Below, piece by piece: positions 23,181 to 31,240 of a DNA stretch of 34,452 nt. The DNA is taken from NCBI GenBank assembly GCA_930990125.1, contig CAKNOI010000016.1, forward strand, positions 1-34,452, given 5' to 3'. The position numbers were made by a program, and so were the translations under genes. The stretch is from an uncultured Clostridiaceae bacterium (GTDB lineage: Bacteria > Bacillota > Clostridia > TANB77 > CAG-508). The notes beneath the pieces are model-generated. The model had not been told where the DNA came from, searched no databases, and saw only the letters and a program-made list of their open reading frames with translations. The stretch's first letter is position 1. Every line of letters begins with the position of its first letter.

Positions 23181-23234
23181 GCGTGTTTGCCACACGCATT
23201 TACTATTTTAAACTATTTTGTACCCTTTTGTCAA
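23181..23234 (-). promoter_or_regulatory. promoter and leader hairpin of the tRNA-His/tRNA-Gln unit
   Basis: Minus strand: TTGACA (23229-23234), 18-base spacer, TAAAAT (23205-23210), then a GCGTGT/ACACGC hairpin (23181-23197) just before the mature tRNA-His 5' end. Confidence 0.65.
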
Positions 23235-23277
23235 TAGAAATTTATGTTTTTTCTCATTTTATTTTTTAAAATTTTAA

Positions 23278-24006
23278 TTAATCTGCTGATGCAAAAATAA
23301 CAATTCTTTGGTTGGTATAATCGGTACAGGTTAATAATACAATTTCTCTTTTTCCATCTGTATCTCTTTCTAAATAAGATGCATCTTCTGGGGTTGTTTC
23401 GTATTTGTTATAAATAGTATAAGTAACTTTATTACCGCTTTCATCTGTAATGTATACTTTATCTCCTGCCTCTAATTTTTTATTGTTTGAGAAAAACAAT
23501 CCATTACGATAATTATGTCCTTCTATTACCGTATTTCCCACTTGGTTTAGCCCTCCTGTTGTATGTAAAATAGCTACACCTTTTTCAATAGAATCTCTGG
23601 TAGCTTTACTGTAAATTGGATATTCACAATCTGTTTTTGGAATTTCTATTTTTCCTACAGTATAGTATGGTTTTTTCGAATTGTTACTAGATCCTGTATT
23701 AGAAGAACCTGTATTTCCTCCTGTTACTACATTGCTAACCGTATTGGTAGTAGGAATAGTAATATTGGTATCGGTATTTGTAGTAGGAACATTTGTTACT
23801 CCATTGGATACCATATTTGTTTTTGTGTTATTCACAATTGTTTTATCAAATTCATTTAAAGCTGCATCTGCTTCTTTTGTTACATAATATTTTCGAATAA
23901 TATCATACCCTAAAAATCCTAATAATCCTACTATTAAAATAATAGCTATGATTAAAAGGATTGTTAAAAATTTACTATATTGACCACCTAATTTATCTTT
24001 AAACAT
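23278..24006 (-). CDS. sortase with long Thr/Asn-rich linker
   Basis: A 242-residue membrane-anchored transpeptidase that attaches sorting-signal proteins to the cell wall or to one another. One helix (about 13-35) is followed by a low-complexity T/N/S/V linker (about 58-112) and a sortase domain (about 113-242). Catalytic residues are H164 (EGHNYR), C227 (LLTCTDY) and R234 (NQRIVIF). The compact domain and TCTDYTNQR motif suggest the class D or E group, not class A. The start follows AGAGGTGGAACT, with an extended -10 TGTTATAAT at 24039-24047. No LPXTG-type sorting signal is found in the window, so its substrates are elsewhere. Confidence 0.88.
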   Translation of the reverse strand: MFKDKLGGQYSKFLTILLIIAIILIVGLLGFLGYDIIRKYYVTKEADAALNEFDKTIVNNTKTNMVSNGVTNVPTTNTDTNITIPTTNTVSNVVTGGNTGSSNTGSSNNSKKPYYTVGKIEIPKTDCEYPIYSKATRDSIEKGVAILHTTGGLNQVGNTVIEGHNYRNGLFFSNNKKLEAGDKVYITDESGNKVTYTIYNKYETTPEDASYLERDTDGKREIVLLTCTDYTNQRIVIFASAD

Positions 24007-24038
24007 AGTTCCACCTCTTTTGTTACTAATTCTATTTT

Positions 24039-24047
24039 ATTATAACA
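24039..24047 (-). promoter_or_regulatory. extended -10 element of the sortase gene
   Basis: Minus strand TGTTATAAT, a TGn-TATAAT extended -10, with no good -35; about 33 bases before the start codon. Confidence 0.4.
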
Positions 24048-24127
24048 TATTTTTTTCTGTTTTACTATACTTTTCCCTAATTTTTTACTATTCTATTATT
24101 ATTTCTTTTTTATATTATTTTAAACAC

Positions 24128-24175
24128 AACAAAGAAGAGGATATTTCTATTTTCATAGTATATCCTCTCCTTGTT
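24128..24175 (-). terminator. hairpin after the PIN-domain gene
   Basis: AACAAAGAAGAGGATAT (24128-24144) pairs with ATATCCTCTCCTTGTT (24160-24175) with small imperfections. On the minus strand the tail is GTGTTTAAAATAAT, so the U-run is poor. Probable terminator, starting five bases after the stop. Confidence 0.6.
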
Positions 24176-24179
24176 TGCG

Positions 24180-25220
24180 CTAAGTAATTTCTCGTATGAA
24201 TTTACATATCTTGCCTGTGTCACTGGTTTGAACAGGTTCTTTAAAGTACCCCCTTTTTTGTAATAAGACATTATTATTGCCTCTATAATGTAGGATTAAA
24301 AATTGTTCAATACAATTTTTTTGTACCTTATAAAAAACTGTTCCTGCAGCTAGATAGTCGTTTGCATCTAGGATGTGTATTCCGGTTCCATCATTTGGGT
24401 AAGTGCAATACATTGGAAAATTGTATCTGGTATTCCAGTAATAAGCATCGTTACTAAACATACTAAGATCCATCGTATTTTCTTGGTTTACTTCTTCTAC
24501 TTTGAGAAAAACCTTTTCTGTTTTGGGTGTAGGTAACGTATTTTTCTGTACTGTTTGTTCCTTTACTGTTTCCATTACCTGAGGTGTTTCCTTTCCTTTT
24601 GTTGCTACCAAATTAGTAGGCACTGTCATTTCTTCATCAATAAACAGAAATGGAATGCTTAAACTTTTGGTAATAGCAGCAAAACTTAAATCTGCGGTAA
24701 AAACAATAACATCTCTTTTTTGTTCTTGCCATAAGTCCCACGCTACTCGTATAATTCTAGCATCCTTTGTATTAATTCGCCATCCTGGCAAATTTGCTTC
24801 TGTTTTACATGGCATTACCTTATTTTCCTCTTTTACTGCAAGCCTTAAAAGGACACTAACATTTTTTCTTTCTAAAACAGAAAGTGTTTCGTCTTTTTTT
24901 AGTCCCTCTAATTCTTCAATAACAATACTGGAAAACACCAAAATAGCATCCAAAGCACTTAGCTTTTCTTCTAACTGCCATACACCTATAATAGATGTAT
25001 CAATTACTACTAGCTGTTTTTGTGTTTTATTTTCCTGCAGTTTAGCAATGTATTGCCGTGCCTCTTCTGCAGAAAAATAGGAATGAATTGAGTAGAAAAT
25101 TTGCTTATTGGTTAAGCTTTCTAGAAAAGAAATATCTTTTTTAGAATATCCCTTTTCTATTAATCTTCCTATTCTAATTCCATCTTCTTTGATTTGTTTT
25201 GTTGTCCGTGCCTTTTTCAT
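24180..25220 (-). CDS. PIN-domain protein (predicted RNase) with unknown flanking domains
   Basis: A 346-residue protein with a central PIN nuclease domain (about 69-200) of the type found in PhoH-like proteins. Acidic metal ligands are D74 (VVIDTS), E102 or E105 (IEELEGLK), D153 (KDARII) and D177 (FTADLS). PIN domains usually cleave single-stranded or structured RNA. The N-terminal 65 residues look helical. The C-terminal part (about 265-346, with YYWNTRYNFPMY and LILHYRGNNNVLL) matches no family I know. There is no PhoH ATPase domain and no antitoxin-like small gene next to it, so it is not a standard toxin-antitoxin pair. The ATG follows AAGGAGG. A promoter (25297-25325) and a dyad operator (25250-25273) lie upstream. 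Confidence 0.72.
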   Translation of the reverse strand: MKKARTTKQIKEDGIRIGRLIEKGYSKKDISFLESLTNKQIFYSIHSYFSAEEARQYIAKLQENKTQKQLVVIDTSIIGVWQLEEKLSALDAILVFSSIVIEELEGLKKDETLSVLERKNVSVLLRLAVKEENKVMPCKTEANLPGWRINTKDARIIRVAWDLWQEQKRDVIVFTADLSFAAITKSLSIPFLFIDEEMTVPTNLVATKGKETPQVMETVKEQTVQKNTLPTPKTEKVFLKVEEVNQENTMDLSMFSNDAYYWNTRYNFPMYCTYPNDGTGIHILDANDYLAAGTVFYKVQKNCIEQFLILHYRGNNNVLLQKRGYFKEPVQTSDTGKICKFIREIT

Positions 25221-25249
25221 ACTAAGTTCCTCCTTACGCTTTGCTTACG

Positions 25250-25273
25250 TTGTATTTACATTTGTAAATACAA
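25250..25273. promoter_or_regulatory. CopY/BlaI-like dyad operator in the PIN gene leader
   Basis: A perfect 10-bp inverted repeat around four bases (TTGTATTTAC-ATTT-GTAAATACAA), lying between the predicted transcription start and the ribosome binding site. Its core TACATTTGTA fits the TACANNTGTA pattern of CopY/BlaI/MecI repressor sites. No such repressor is encoded in the window. Confidence 0.5.
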
Positions 25274-25296
25274 ATACTAAACAGTCTATCATCTAT

Positions 25297-25325
25297 ATAT
25301 TAACATAATTTTCCACTTTCGTCAA
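25297..25325 (-). promoter_or_regulatory. promoter of the PIN-domain gene
   Basis: Minus strand: TTGACG (25320-25325), 17-base spacer, TAATAT (25297-25302) preceded by TGT (extended -10). Confidence 0.65.
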
Positions 25326-25363
25326 CGACCATAATTAGGAAGCCATTATTTTTCTTAATAATA

Positions 25364-26437
25364 TTACCTTTCTGATACCGTTTCTGGCATATTTTCATAG
25401 AGTGGAACAATAAAATGTAATGAAGCATCTACTGTATTTGAGCTTTCATAAATTGCTCGCATATTGCTTGCTTCCGATTGTGGGGCTAACAAATTTTGCA
25501 TATATTGATGCGCATATAGGCTTCCATCTTGATTTACCACATCAAATTTTTGCAAATATAAAGTATTTTGTCCTACATTAATATAGGCATCTTTAATAAA
25601 TTCCACACCACCTATTAAAGCTTTTTCTATACTATCCCAACCTTGACTATAGGCATATTGTGCTGCATTTTCTAAAATTTCTTCTCTAGAATTTCCACTA
25701 GCACCAATATTAAACACATTGTATACCAAACTTTCTTTGTATTCATAACCTCTTGATAGAGTAGTCCCTTCTCTGCCTTGTTCTTGAATTAACCTAGAAG
25801 CAATAAAATAGGGATCTACATTTGCTTTTTTCCCAGCTTGTAATAATGCCTCAGCAATAGCTTCTCCCTCTAAGAAAGAACCTTGCGTAATACTTCCTAA
25901 CCCCTCTGCAGTTTGTGCACCTTCTACGTAAATTAATTCTGCAAATTGAAAAACATTTTCTTCTTTTAATATATTCCTTGGGTCCATTTGATAGGCTATT
26001 GCTTTATCCGAAGCACAGAGCCATGTTCCATTATCAAAAGTCTTATCCTTGTCTATTTCACATCTCCAATCTTCTGGATATTCAGTGGAATCTGGAATTA
26101 AATTTAAAGGATATGCCGTATTATCTTTGTGTCCTTCGTTTTTGATTACTTCAGACCAATCTAATCTTGTATACAGTAAGGTAAACTCCCAGTTTGGATG
26201 CCTTTCTTGCAATGCATCTAGTAATTCTTTGTATCCAGGATATTTACTTTCGTTTATATTTTTTCCATTATATGCAACATACTTCTGTTTCTTATTTTCG
26301 TTACTTATCCAAACAAAAATCACGCAACAAATAAGGACAATAACAAGAACAATAGCCGTTATTATCTTTACTTTTTTAGGAATCCTTTGTATTACATTTT
26401 TTATAAATAGTATAAAATTTTGTATTTTTTCTTTCAT
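25364..26437 (-). CDS. membrane-anchored N-acetylglucosaminidase (GH73-like peptidoglycan hydrolase)
   Basis: A 357-residue cell-wall hydrolase predicted to cleave the GlcNAc-MurNAc bond of peptidoglycan. One N-terminal helix (about 23-45) anchors or exports it. The next region (SKYPGYKELLDALQ...HPNWEFTLLYT, about 64-90) is the substrate-binding domain often paired with LytD-type glucosaminidases. The catalytic domain (about 165-330) shows QMDPRNILKEENVFQF, SRLIQEQGREGTTLSRG (likely catalytic Glu) and YNVFNIGA. The start follows GAAAGGAAA. It begins 70 bases downstream of the divergent tRNA-Gly on the same strand with no strong promoter between, so cotranscription from the tRNA promoter is possible. 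Activity is inferred from family. Confidence 0.85.
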   Translation of the reverse strand: MKEKIQNFILFIKNVIQRIPKKVKIITAIVLVIVLICCVIFVWISNENKKQKYVAYNGKNINESKYPGYKELLDALQERHPNWEFTLLYTRLDWSEVIKNEGHKDNTAYPLNLIPDSTEYPEDWRCEIDKDKTFDNGTWLCASDKAIAYQMDPRNILKEENVFQFAELIYVEGAQTAEGLGSITQGSFLEGEAIAEALLQAGKKANVDPYFIASRLIQEQGREGTTLSRGYEYKESLVYNVFNIGASGNSREEILENAAQYAYSQGWDSIEKALIGGVEFIKDAYINVGQNTLYLQKFDVVNQDGSLYAHQYMQNLLAPQSEASNMRAIYESSNTVDASLHFIVPLYENMPETVSER

Positions 26438-26507
26438 TTTGTTTTCCTTTCTTGGATCCTAGGATTATTTAAAATAAGGTATTTCAGAATTTCGTGGGAG
26501 TAATTTT

Positions 26508-26581
<74 letters not shown>

Positions 26582-26593
26582 TTATTTTTTATT

Positions 26594-26622
26594 AGTATAT
26601 CATTTTGTTTATCTTTTGTCTA
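26594..26622 (-). promoter_or_regulatory. promoter of the divergent tRNA-Gly
   Basis: Minus strand: TAGACA (26617-26622), 17-base spacer, TATACT (26594-26599), ending 13 bases before the tRNA. Confidence 0.6.
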
Positions 26623-26674
26623 TATAGGATTTAAAAAATTACTAAACAAAAAATGTATTACGTAAATTCTAAAG

Positions 26675-26715
26675 AAAAACTAGATAATAGCCAATAAATC
26701 TATTATCTAGTTTTT
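26675..26715. terminator. terminator of the transglutaminase-like gene
   Basis: ACTAGATAATAG (26679-26690) and CTATTATCTAGT (26700-26711) pair perfectly with a nine-base loop and with A- and T-runs on both sides. It lies about 85 bases after the stop of the minus-strand gene and would also work on the plus strand. Confidence 0.85.
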
Positions 26716-26798
26716 TCTTGTGGTTTCGGTTATTCTTCCTGATATTCTTGTACAAGACTTTCTCCTGTTTGTGCATTACTTACAATATGTGAAATTTT

Positions 26799-29192
26799 TT
26801 ACTTTGTTACCGTTACCGTGCCACCCTGAGATGATGTAGTATGTTTTAAATTATCTATTACATAAGAATAATACATTCTAATTCTTGCGGTTCCAGGACC
26901 TACTGCCGTTACGTTACCATTGTCATCTACCGTGGCCACTTCTTCATTAGTACTTCTCCAATATCTTTCCTCATAAGCTGCGTTAGATGGTGTTACCGTA
27001 TACTCCATTTTTTGCTTTTGACCTACTTTTAACGTTACATCTTTTACTACTATATCATCTGGTTTTACTCCTGTTTTTAAGGTAAATGACTTTGATATTC
27101 CATTTACTTTTACTGTAATAGTTGTTGTTCCTACTCCTACTACGGAAACATTTCCATCTTTATCTATGGTTGCCACATTTTTATTACTAGAGGTATAGGT
27201 TGGTTTATCTGTAGTACCATATGGGAATAGTCGTATTCTTAAGCTAAAAGTTTCTCCTACTCCTCCTTGTTCTTTTTCTCTTATCCAAAAACTGGTAGCC
27301 GGAACTGTTCCTTCTGTTATACCTGTTTTATCTTGATAATATGCTACTCCTTTAAATTCTGACCATTTATAGTCATCGTATTTGGTAGAAGTACATGGGC
27401 GTAATTCATTTTTTTTGATTAGCATTTCTTCATCACTTTTTAAGAACCATGTTCTATCCACATCTCCATATGCATAATAGTCACTACCTTCGCAATCTAC
27501 ATGATACCACTGACCATCTATTTTTGCTAAACTCCAATGATGGTTTCCTGAACCATGTGCCGCATCTACTTGATGTTGATTTATCATGTCTGTTTCAATT
27601 CCTACATAAGCACATAGGGTATTAAATGCAGAGGATACCCCAATACAGTCTCCCATACCAGATAATAGTGTATCTTTATAATATCCCCATGCTACATCAT
27701 ATTCAGAATTAGATACTTCTCCTCTTTCATCATAAGCAGTATGCTCACTTCTCATAAAGTTAGAGCAAACATAATCGTGAATAACAAGTGCTTTTTCTGC
27801 TTGTGACATGTCATTTGTGATATATTTTTTTACTACATTTTTACAATGTTCATCAATTTCTTTTAATGTTTCTGTATAAGGATCTATAACGTCAATAGCA
27901 TAGCTTTTCTTTTGTAACAATGCATCTTCTAGCTCGTCAGTGGTTCTTACAATTGTTTTTCCTGTAGCTAGTTTGGTTTCACTATTTTTGTAATTTATGC
28001 TAGAACGATACTCTGGCCATTCCACACCATAATATTTAGTAGATGTAGAAGTATTATCGGATACCGGGGTATAGAAGAATTGTACATGTCCTTCCCAAAA
28101 TCCATCTTCTAACTGTTCTGTGTTTCGTAAGAAGAAATATCTTCTCACTTTGTTTTTTCCCTCTACTTGAGATATATAACTATCTGCTCCGCAAGAAACG
28201 TAATATATTTCTCCATCTATTGTTACTTCATTAATAGCATTTTGACCATAATTAGCATATCTATCTCTTTTTATTTCTGATGGAATTCCTGCAATTCCTA
28301 AAAGGCAAGTATAAGTATTGGCAAAACCTAATTGGTTCATGGTTCCACCTAAATTGCAGATATTGCTTTCTTTACTATTTGTTTCGCAAATATCTTCTTC
28401 ATAATTTAACTTTGTTCCTGTAACCAAATAATCATGTAATACCAATGCTTTGGTAGCTTCTGACATATCCTCTGTACAATATTTTGCTACTACATCTTGT
28501 AATTTTTTGTAGTATGTAGTTATTTCTTTGTAATTGGAAGCTGATGAGTCAAATTCTAATTTGGTATTGCATTGTCCTAATTGTGTATACAAATCACTAT
28601 AAGAAGATATGGTTGCTGTTCTATTACGTGATTGTGTAATATCTGTTTTACCCAATCTGTATTTTATAATAGCTAACGCATCAGCAGAAGATGGTACTGC
28701 ATCTTTATCACGAGTTACTTTAGTAATTCTTCCTGCTTCTATACCATACTCATTTGGTATTTTCACTTTTCCCGTTTTATTTTTCACAATAGCAAGTGCA
28801 TCAGAAGCTGTAATATTTCCATCTCCATTAATATCTCCATATAGCACTAAAGTAATAGTATCTAATACATAATCCCATTGTTGTACTACTTTTAATGTAC
28901 AGCCTGTTCCCATTTTAGCAGAACCTGTAAGTTCTTCTCCCTTTTGATTATATGCTTTTATTTTAAAAGCACTATTGTATAAATTTAAAGACATATTAGA
29001 AAGAATTGTCTCTGCTGTAACATCCTTTGCATCCAAATTAGCTAAAATTTTATTGTCTTCTTCATAAATTTTGTACTTTGTTGTTTTAAAATAGTTCATT
29101 GTATTCGTAGATGCCATAGAAATATTAGAAAACGCAATCATCATAAGCATAACTGCAATTCCTAATATGAAACAAATTTTACATTTTTTCAC
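26799..29192 (-). CDS. secreted dockerin/transglutaminase-like/bacterial Ig-like protein
   Basis: A 797-residue exported protein. Signal peptide about 1-27. A dockerin-like domain (about 117-185) has two calcium loops (DINGDGNITASDALAIVK and a second ending SSADALAIIKYRLG). Two transglutaminase-like domains follow, each opening with a related segment (KALVLHDYL at 248, KALVIHDYV at 467). The second has a full triad, C516, H551 or H552, and D566. The first keeps C296, but the His and Asp positions read N318 and S333, so it is probably inactive. Two Ig-like (BIG2) domains (about 648-708, 715-797) end the protein. The start is a GTG with AAGGGGGG upstream. Likely a surface peptidase or crosslinking enzyme; the dockerin partner is not in the window. 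Confidence 0.85.
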   Translation of the reverse strand: MKKCKICFILGIAVMLMMIAFSNISMASTNTMNYFKTTKYKIYEEDNKILANLDAKDVTAETILSNMSLNLYNSAFKIKAYNQKGEELTGSAKMGTGCTLKVVQQWDYVLDTITLVLYGDINGDGNITASDALAIVKNKTGKVKIPNEYGIEAGRITKVTRDKDAVPSSADALAIIKYRLGKTDITQSRNRTATISSYSDLYTQLGQCNTKLEFDSSASNYKEITTYYKKLQDVVAKYCTEDMSEATKALVLHDYLVTGTKLNYEEDICETNSKESNICNLGGTMNQLGFANTYTCLLGIAGIPSEIKRDRYANYGQNAINEVTIDGEIYYVSCGADSYISQVEGKNKVRRYFFLRNTEQLEDGFWEGHVQFFYTPVSDNTSTSTKYYGVEWPEYRSSINYKNSETKLATGKTIVRTTDELEDALLQKKSYAIDVIDPYTETLKEIDEHCKNVVKKYITNDMSQAEKALVIHDYVCSNFMRSEHTAYDERGEVSNSEYDVAWGYYKDTLLSGMGDCIGVSSAFNTLCAYVGIETDMINQHQVDAAHGSGNHHWSLAKIDGQWYHVDCEGSDYYAYGDVDRTWFLKSDEEMLIKKNELRPCTSTKYDDYKWSEFKGVAYYQDKTGITEGTVPATSFWIREKEQGGVGETFSLRIRLFPYGTTDKPTYTSSNKNVATIDKDGNVSVVGVGTTTITVKVNGISKSFTLKTGVKPDDIVVKDVTLKVGQKQKMEYTVTPSNAAYEERYWRSTNEEVATVDDNGNVTAVGPGTARIRMYYSYVIDNLKHTTSSQGGTVTVTK

Positions 29193-29216
29193 TAAAATCC
29201 CCCCTTATTTGTCCCT

Positions 29217-29246
29217 ATTATATCGCTACTCTTGAAGCACTGTCAA
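29217..29246 (-). promoter_or_regulatory. promoter of the transglutaminase-like gene
   Basis: Minus strand: perfect TTGACA (29241-29246), 18-base spacer, perfect TATAAT (29217-29222). Confidence 0.8.
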
Positions 29247-29345
29247 TAGGAACGAAGATTTTGACAATGTTTACTTATTATTTCATTTTTCATTATTGTA
29301 GTTTCGTAAAAATCTTGACATTCAGCCTTTCTCTTTTTTTACAAC

Positions 29346-29376
29346 AAAAAAAATGATATAATTGAAAAATTATACC
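29346..29376 (-). terminator. terminator of the tandem tRNA-Gly unit
   Basis: Minus strand: GGTATAATT, loop TTTC, AATTATATC (one G-T pair), then ATTTTTTTT. Confidence 0.75.
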
Positions 29377-29459
29377 ATACTATTTTTGTATTCTTTGTAG
29401 AAACAAGAATCATTTAATTTGTTTATTATTTAAAATTTGTCAAAATCTCTATTGAAATT

Positions 29460-29533
<74 letters not shown>

Positions 29534-29594
29534 ATTTGATTTCATTTTTGTAGTTTGGGCTTTTTACTTGTAGTATCCATAACGTCTATGCATT

Positions 29595-29668
<74 letters not shown>

Positions 29669-29693
29669 GTCTCAAATTTCTAGCACGTTATTT

Positions 29694-29722
29694 ATTATAA
29701 CGAGTAAATCTATTTTTGTCAA
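29694..29722 (-). promoter_or_regulatory. consensus promoter of the tandem tRNA-Gly genes
   Basis: Minus strand: perfect TTGACA (29717-29722), 17-base spacer, perfect TATAAT (29694-29699). A CGTTAT/ATAACG dyad overlaps the -10. Confidence 0.9.
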
Positions 29723-29739
29723 TACAAAATTTAAATTTT

Positions 29740-30726
29740 TTAAGAAAAAATTTCTCCTATTGGAATGGTATTACCTCTTAGAAAGTCATAAATGTTCATT
29801 TTCTTACTATTTTCTGCTTGTAATTCTATTACTTCTATGATGGCGTCCTTTGCTTTAATATAAAGACCATTCTTATCTCCTGAAAACATCACGGTTCCTG
29901 GTACAATTTCTGGCAATTTATAAGCATATTCTGCTAAATCTGGAAATAAGTCAAATAGTTTTTCATAGGAAATAACATTTACTTTCCAAAATTTTATTTT
30001 TTTCTCCTTCCAGAAAGTATATGCTCCCATAATAGGATTCATTCCTCGTACCAAATTTTTTATTCCTTGTGCTGTTTCTTGCTTCCAATCTATTTTAGCC
30101 ATTTCCTTTGTTAACATTGGTGCTAAGGTAAAATCTTCTCCCTGTGGCGTTCCTCGTAAGTCTCCTGCTTCTATTTTTTGAAGTGTTTTTACCAAAAGAT
30201 CTCCTCCTATTTCTTTTAGCCTATTCCATAGCTCTCCTGTTGTTTCGTCTGGTCCAATGGTTACTTCTTCTTTTAATAACATATCACCTGTATCCATTCC
30301 TACATCCATATACATGGTCGTTATGCCTGTTTTTTCTTCACCATGAATAACAGCCCATTGAATTGGTGCTGCTCCTCTATATTTAGGAAGTAAAGAACCA
30401 TGTACATTAATGCAACCAAGCCTTGGAATGTCTAGTATTTCTTTAGGAAGAATTTTTCCATATGCTACTACACAAATACAGTCTGGTTTTAAACTTTTTA
30501 ATTCTTCTAAAAATTCTGGATTATTTTTTATTTTGGTTGGTTGGTAAATCTTTAATCCTTTTTGCAAAGCATATTCTTTTACTGGAGAAGGAGTAAGAAT
30601 CATTTTTCTTCCCTTTGGTTTATCGGGATTGGTTACTATTCCTACTATATCATACCCCGCTTCGTACAATTTTTGTAAAGAAGCCTGTGCAAAATCTGGT
30701 GTTCCCATAAATACAATTCTTAACAT
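29740..30726 (-). CDS. fmt: methionyl-tRNA formyltransferase
   Basis: A 328-residue enzyme that formylates initiator Met-tRNA using 10-formyl-tetrahydrofolate. The N-terminal Rossmann domain shows RIVFMGTPDFA, CINVHGSLLPKYRGAAPIQWA (catalytic N and H) and the TTMYMDVGMDTGDM signature. The C-terminal OB-like tRNA-binding domain starts near residue 205 and carries an extra acidic stretch of about 20 residues (YEKLFDLFPDLAEYAYKLPE), which explains the slightly long chain. The ATG follows AAGGAGGAG. It lies 15 bases behind def, the usual pairing of the enzymes that add and remove formyl groups. Confidence 0.97.
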   Translation of the reverse strand: MLRIVFMGTPDFAQASLQKLYEAGYDIVGIVTNPDKPKGRKMILTPSPVKEYALQKGLKIYQPTKIKNNPEFLEELKSLKPDCICVVAYGKILPKEILDIPRLGCINVHGSLLPKYRGAAPIQWAVIHGEEKTGITTMYMDVGMDTGDMLLKEEVTIGPDETTGELWNRLKEIGGDLLVKTLQKIEAGDLRGTPQGEDFTLAPMLTKEMAKIDWKQETAQGIKNLVRGMNPIMGAYTFWKEKKIKFWKVNVISYEKLFDLFPDLAEYAYKLPEIVPGTVMFSGDKNGLYIKAKDAIIEVIELQAENSKKMNIYDFLRGNTIPIGEIFS

Positions 30727-30741
30727 CGCTTCTCCTCCTTT

Positions 30742-31224
30742 TTAATCTTGATTATTTGGCTCTACAATTTCCATTGTTCCTGGAATCATTAAGTCAACAA
30801 ACAAAATTCCATTTAAATGGTCTATTTCATGCATTAATGCTTGTGCTAATAATTCTTTTCCTTCTACTCGTATTTTTTCTCCTTTTTCATTAAGAGCTTC
30901 TACTATTACTTCTTTTGGTCTTACTACTTTTGCATACTGGTTTGGAAAGCTTAGGCAACCTTCTTCTACGGTTTGCTCCCCTTTGGTTTTGATAATTTTA
31001 GGATTAATTAAAACAAGCACATCACTACCATCATAAGTATCTATTACAATTACTCTTTTTAAAATGCCAACCTGTGGTGCAGCAAGTCCCACACCATTGT
31101 ACTTATGTAGGGTTTCTATCATATCTTCTACTAATACTTTTATTCTTTCGTCTACTACTTCTACTTCTTTTGCAGTTTTCCTTAAGATAGGATCTCCATT
31201 TTCTATTATTGTTCGAATTGCCAT
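30742..31224 (-). CDS. def: peptide deformylase
   Basis: A 160-residue metalloenzyme that removes the N-formyl group from nascent proteins. All three motifs are present: GVGLAAPQVG, EEGCLSFP (metal-binding Cys) and HEIDHLNG (two His ligands and catalytic Glu). The spacing and short length suit a type 1-like form. The start follows GAAAGAGG. It sits between priA and fmt with gaps of 16 and 17 bases, so the three form an operon. Confidence 0.97.
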   Translation of the reverse strand: MAIRTIIENGDPILRKTAKEVEVVDERIKVLVEDMIETLHKYNGVGLAAPQVGILKRVIVIDTYDGSDVLVLINPKIIKTKGEQTVEEGCLSFPNQYAKVVRPKEVIVEALNEKGEKIRVEGKELLAQALMHEIDHLNGILFVDLMIPGTMEIVEPNNQD

Positions 31225-31240
31225 TTTTTTCCTCTCTTTC

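Noticed and set aside
24180-25220. Toxin-antitoxin pair built on the PIN domain
   Set aside because: The protein is much longer than PIN toxins and no small antitoxin-like gene with a ribosome binding site lies next to it.
29255-29340. Long-range AAGATTTT/AAAATCTT pairing upstream of the transglutaminase-like gene
   Set aside because: Only eight AT-rich pairs across more than 50 bases, expected by chance at this base composition.
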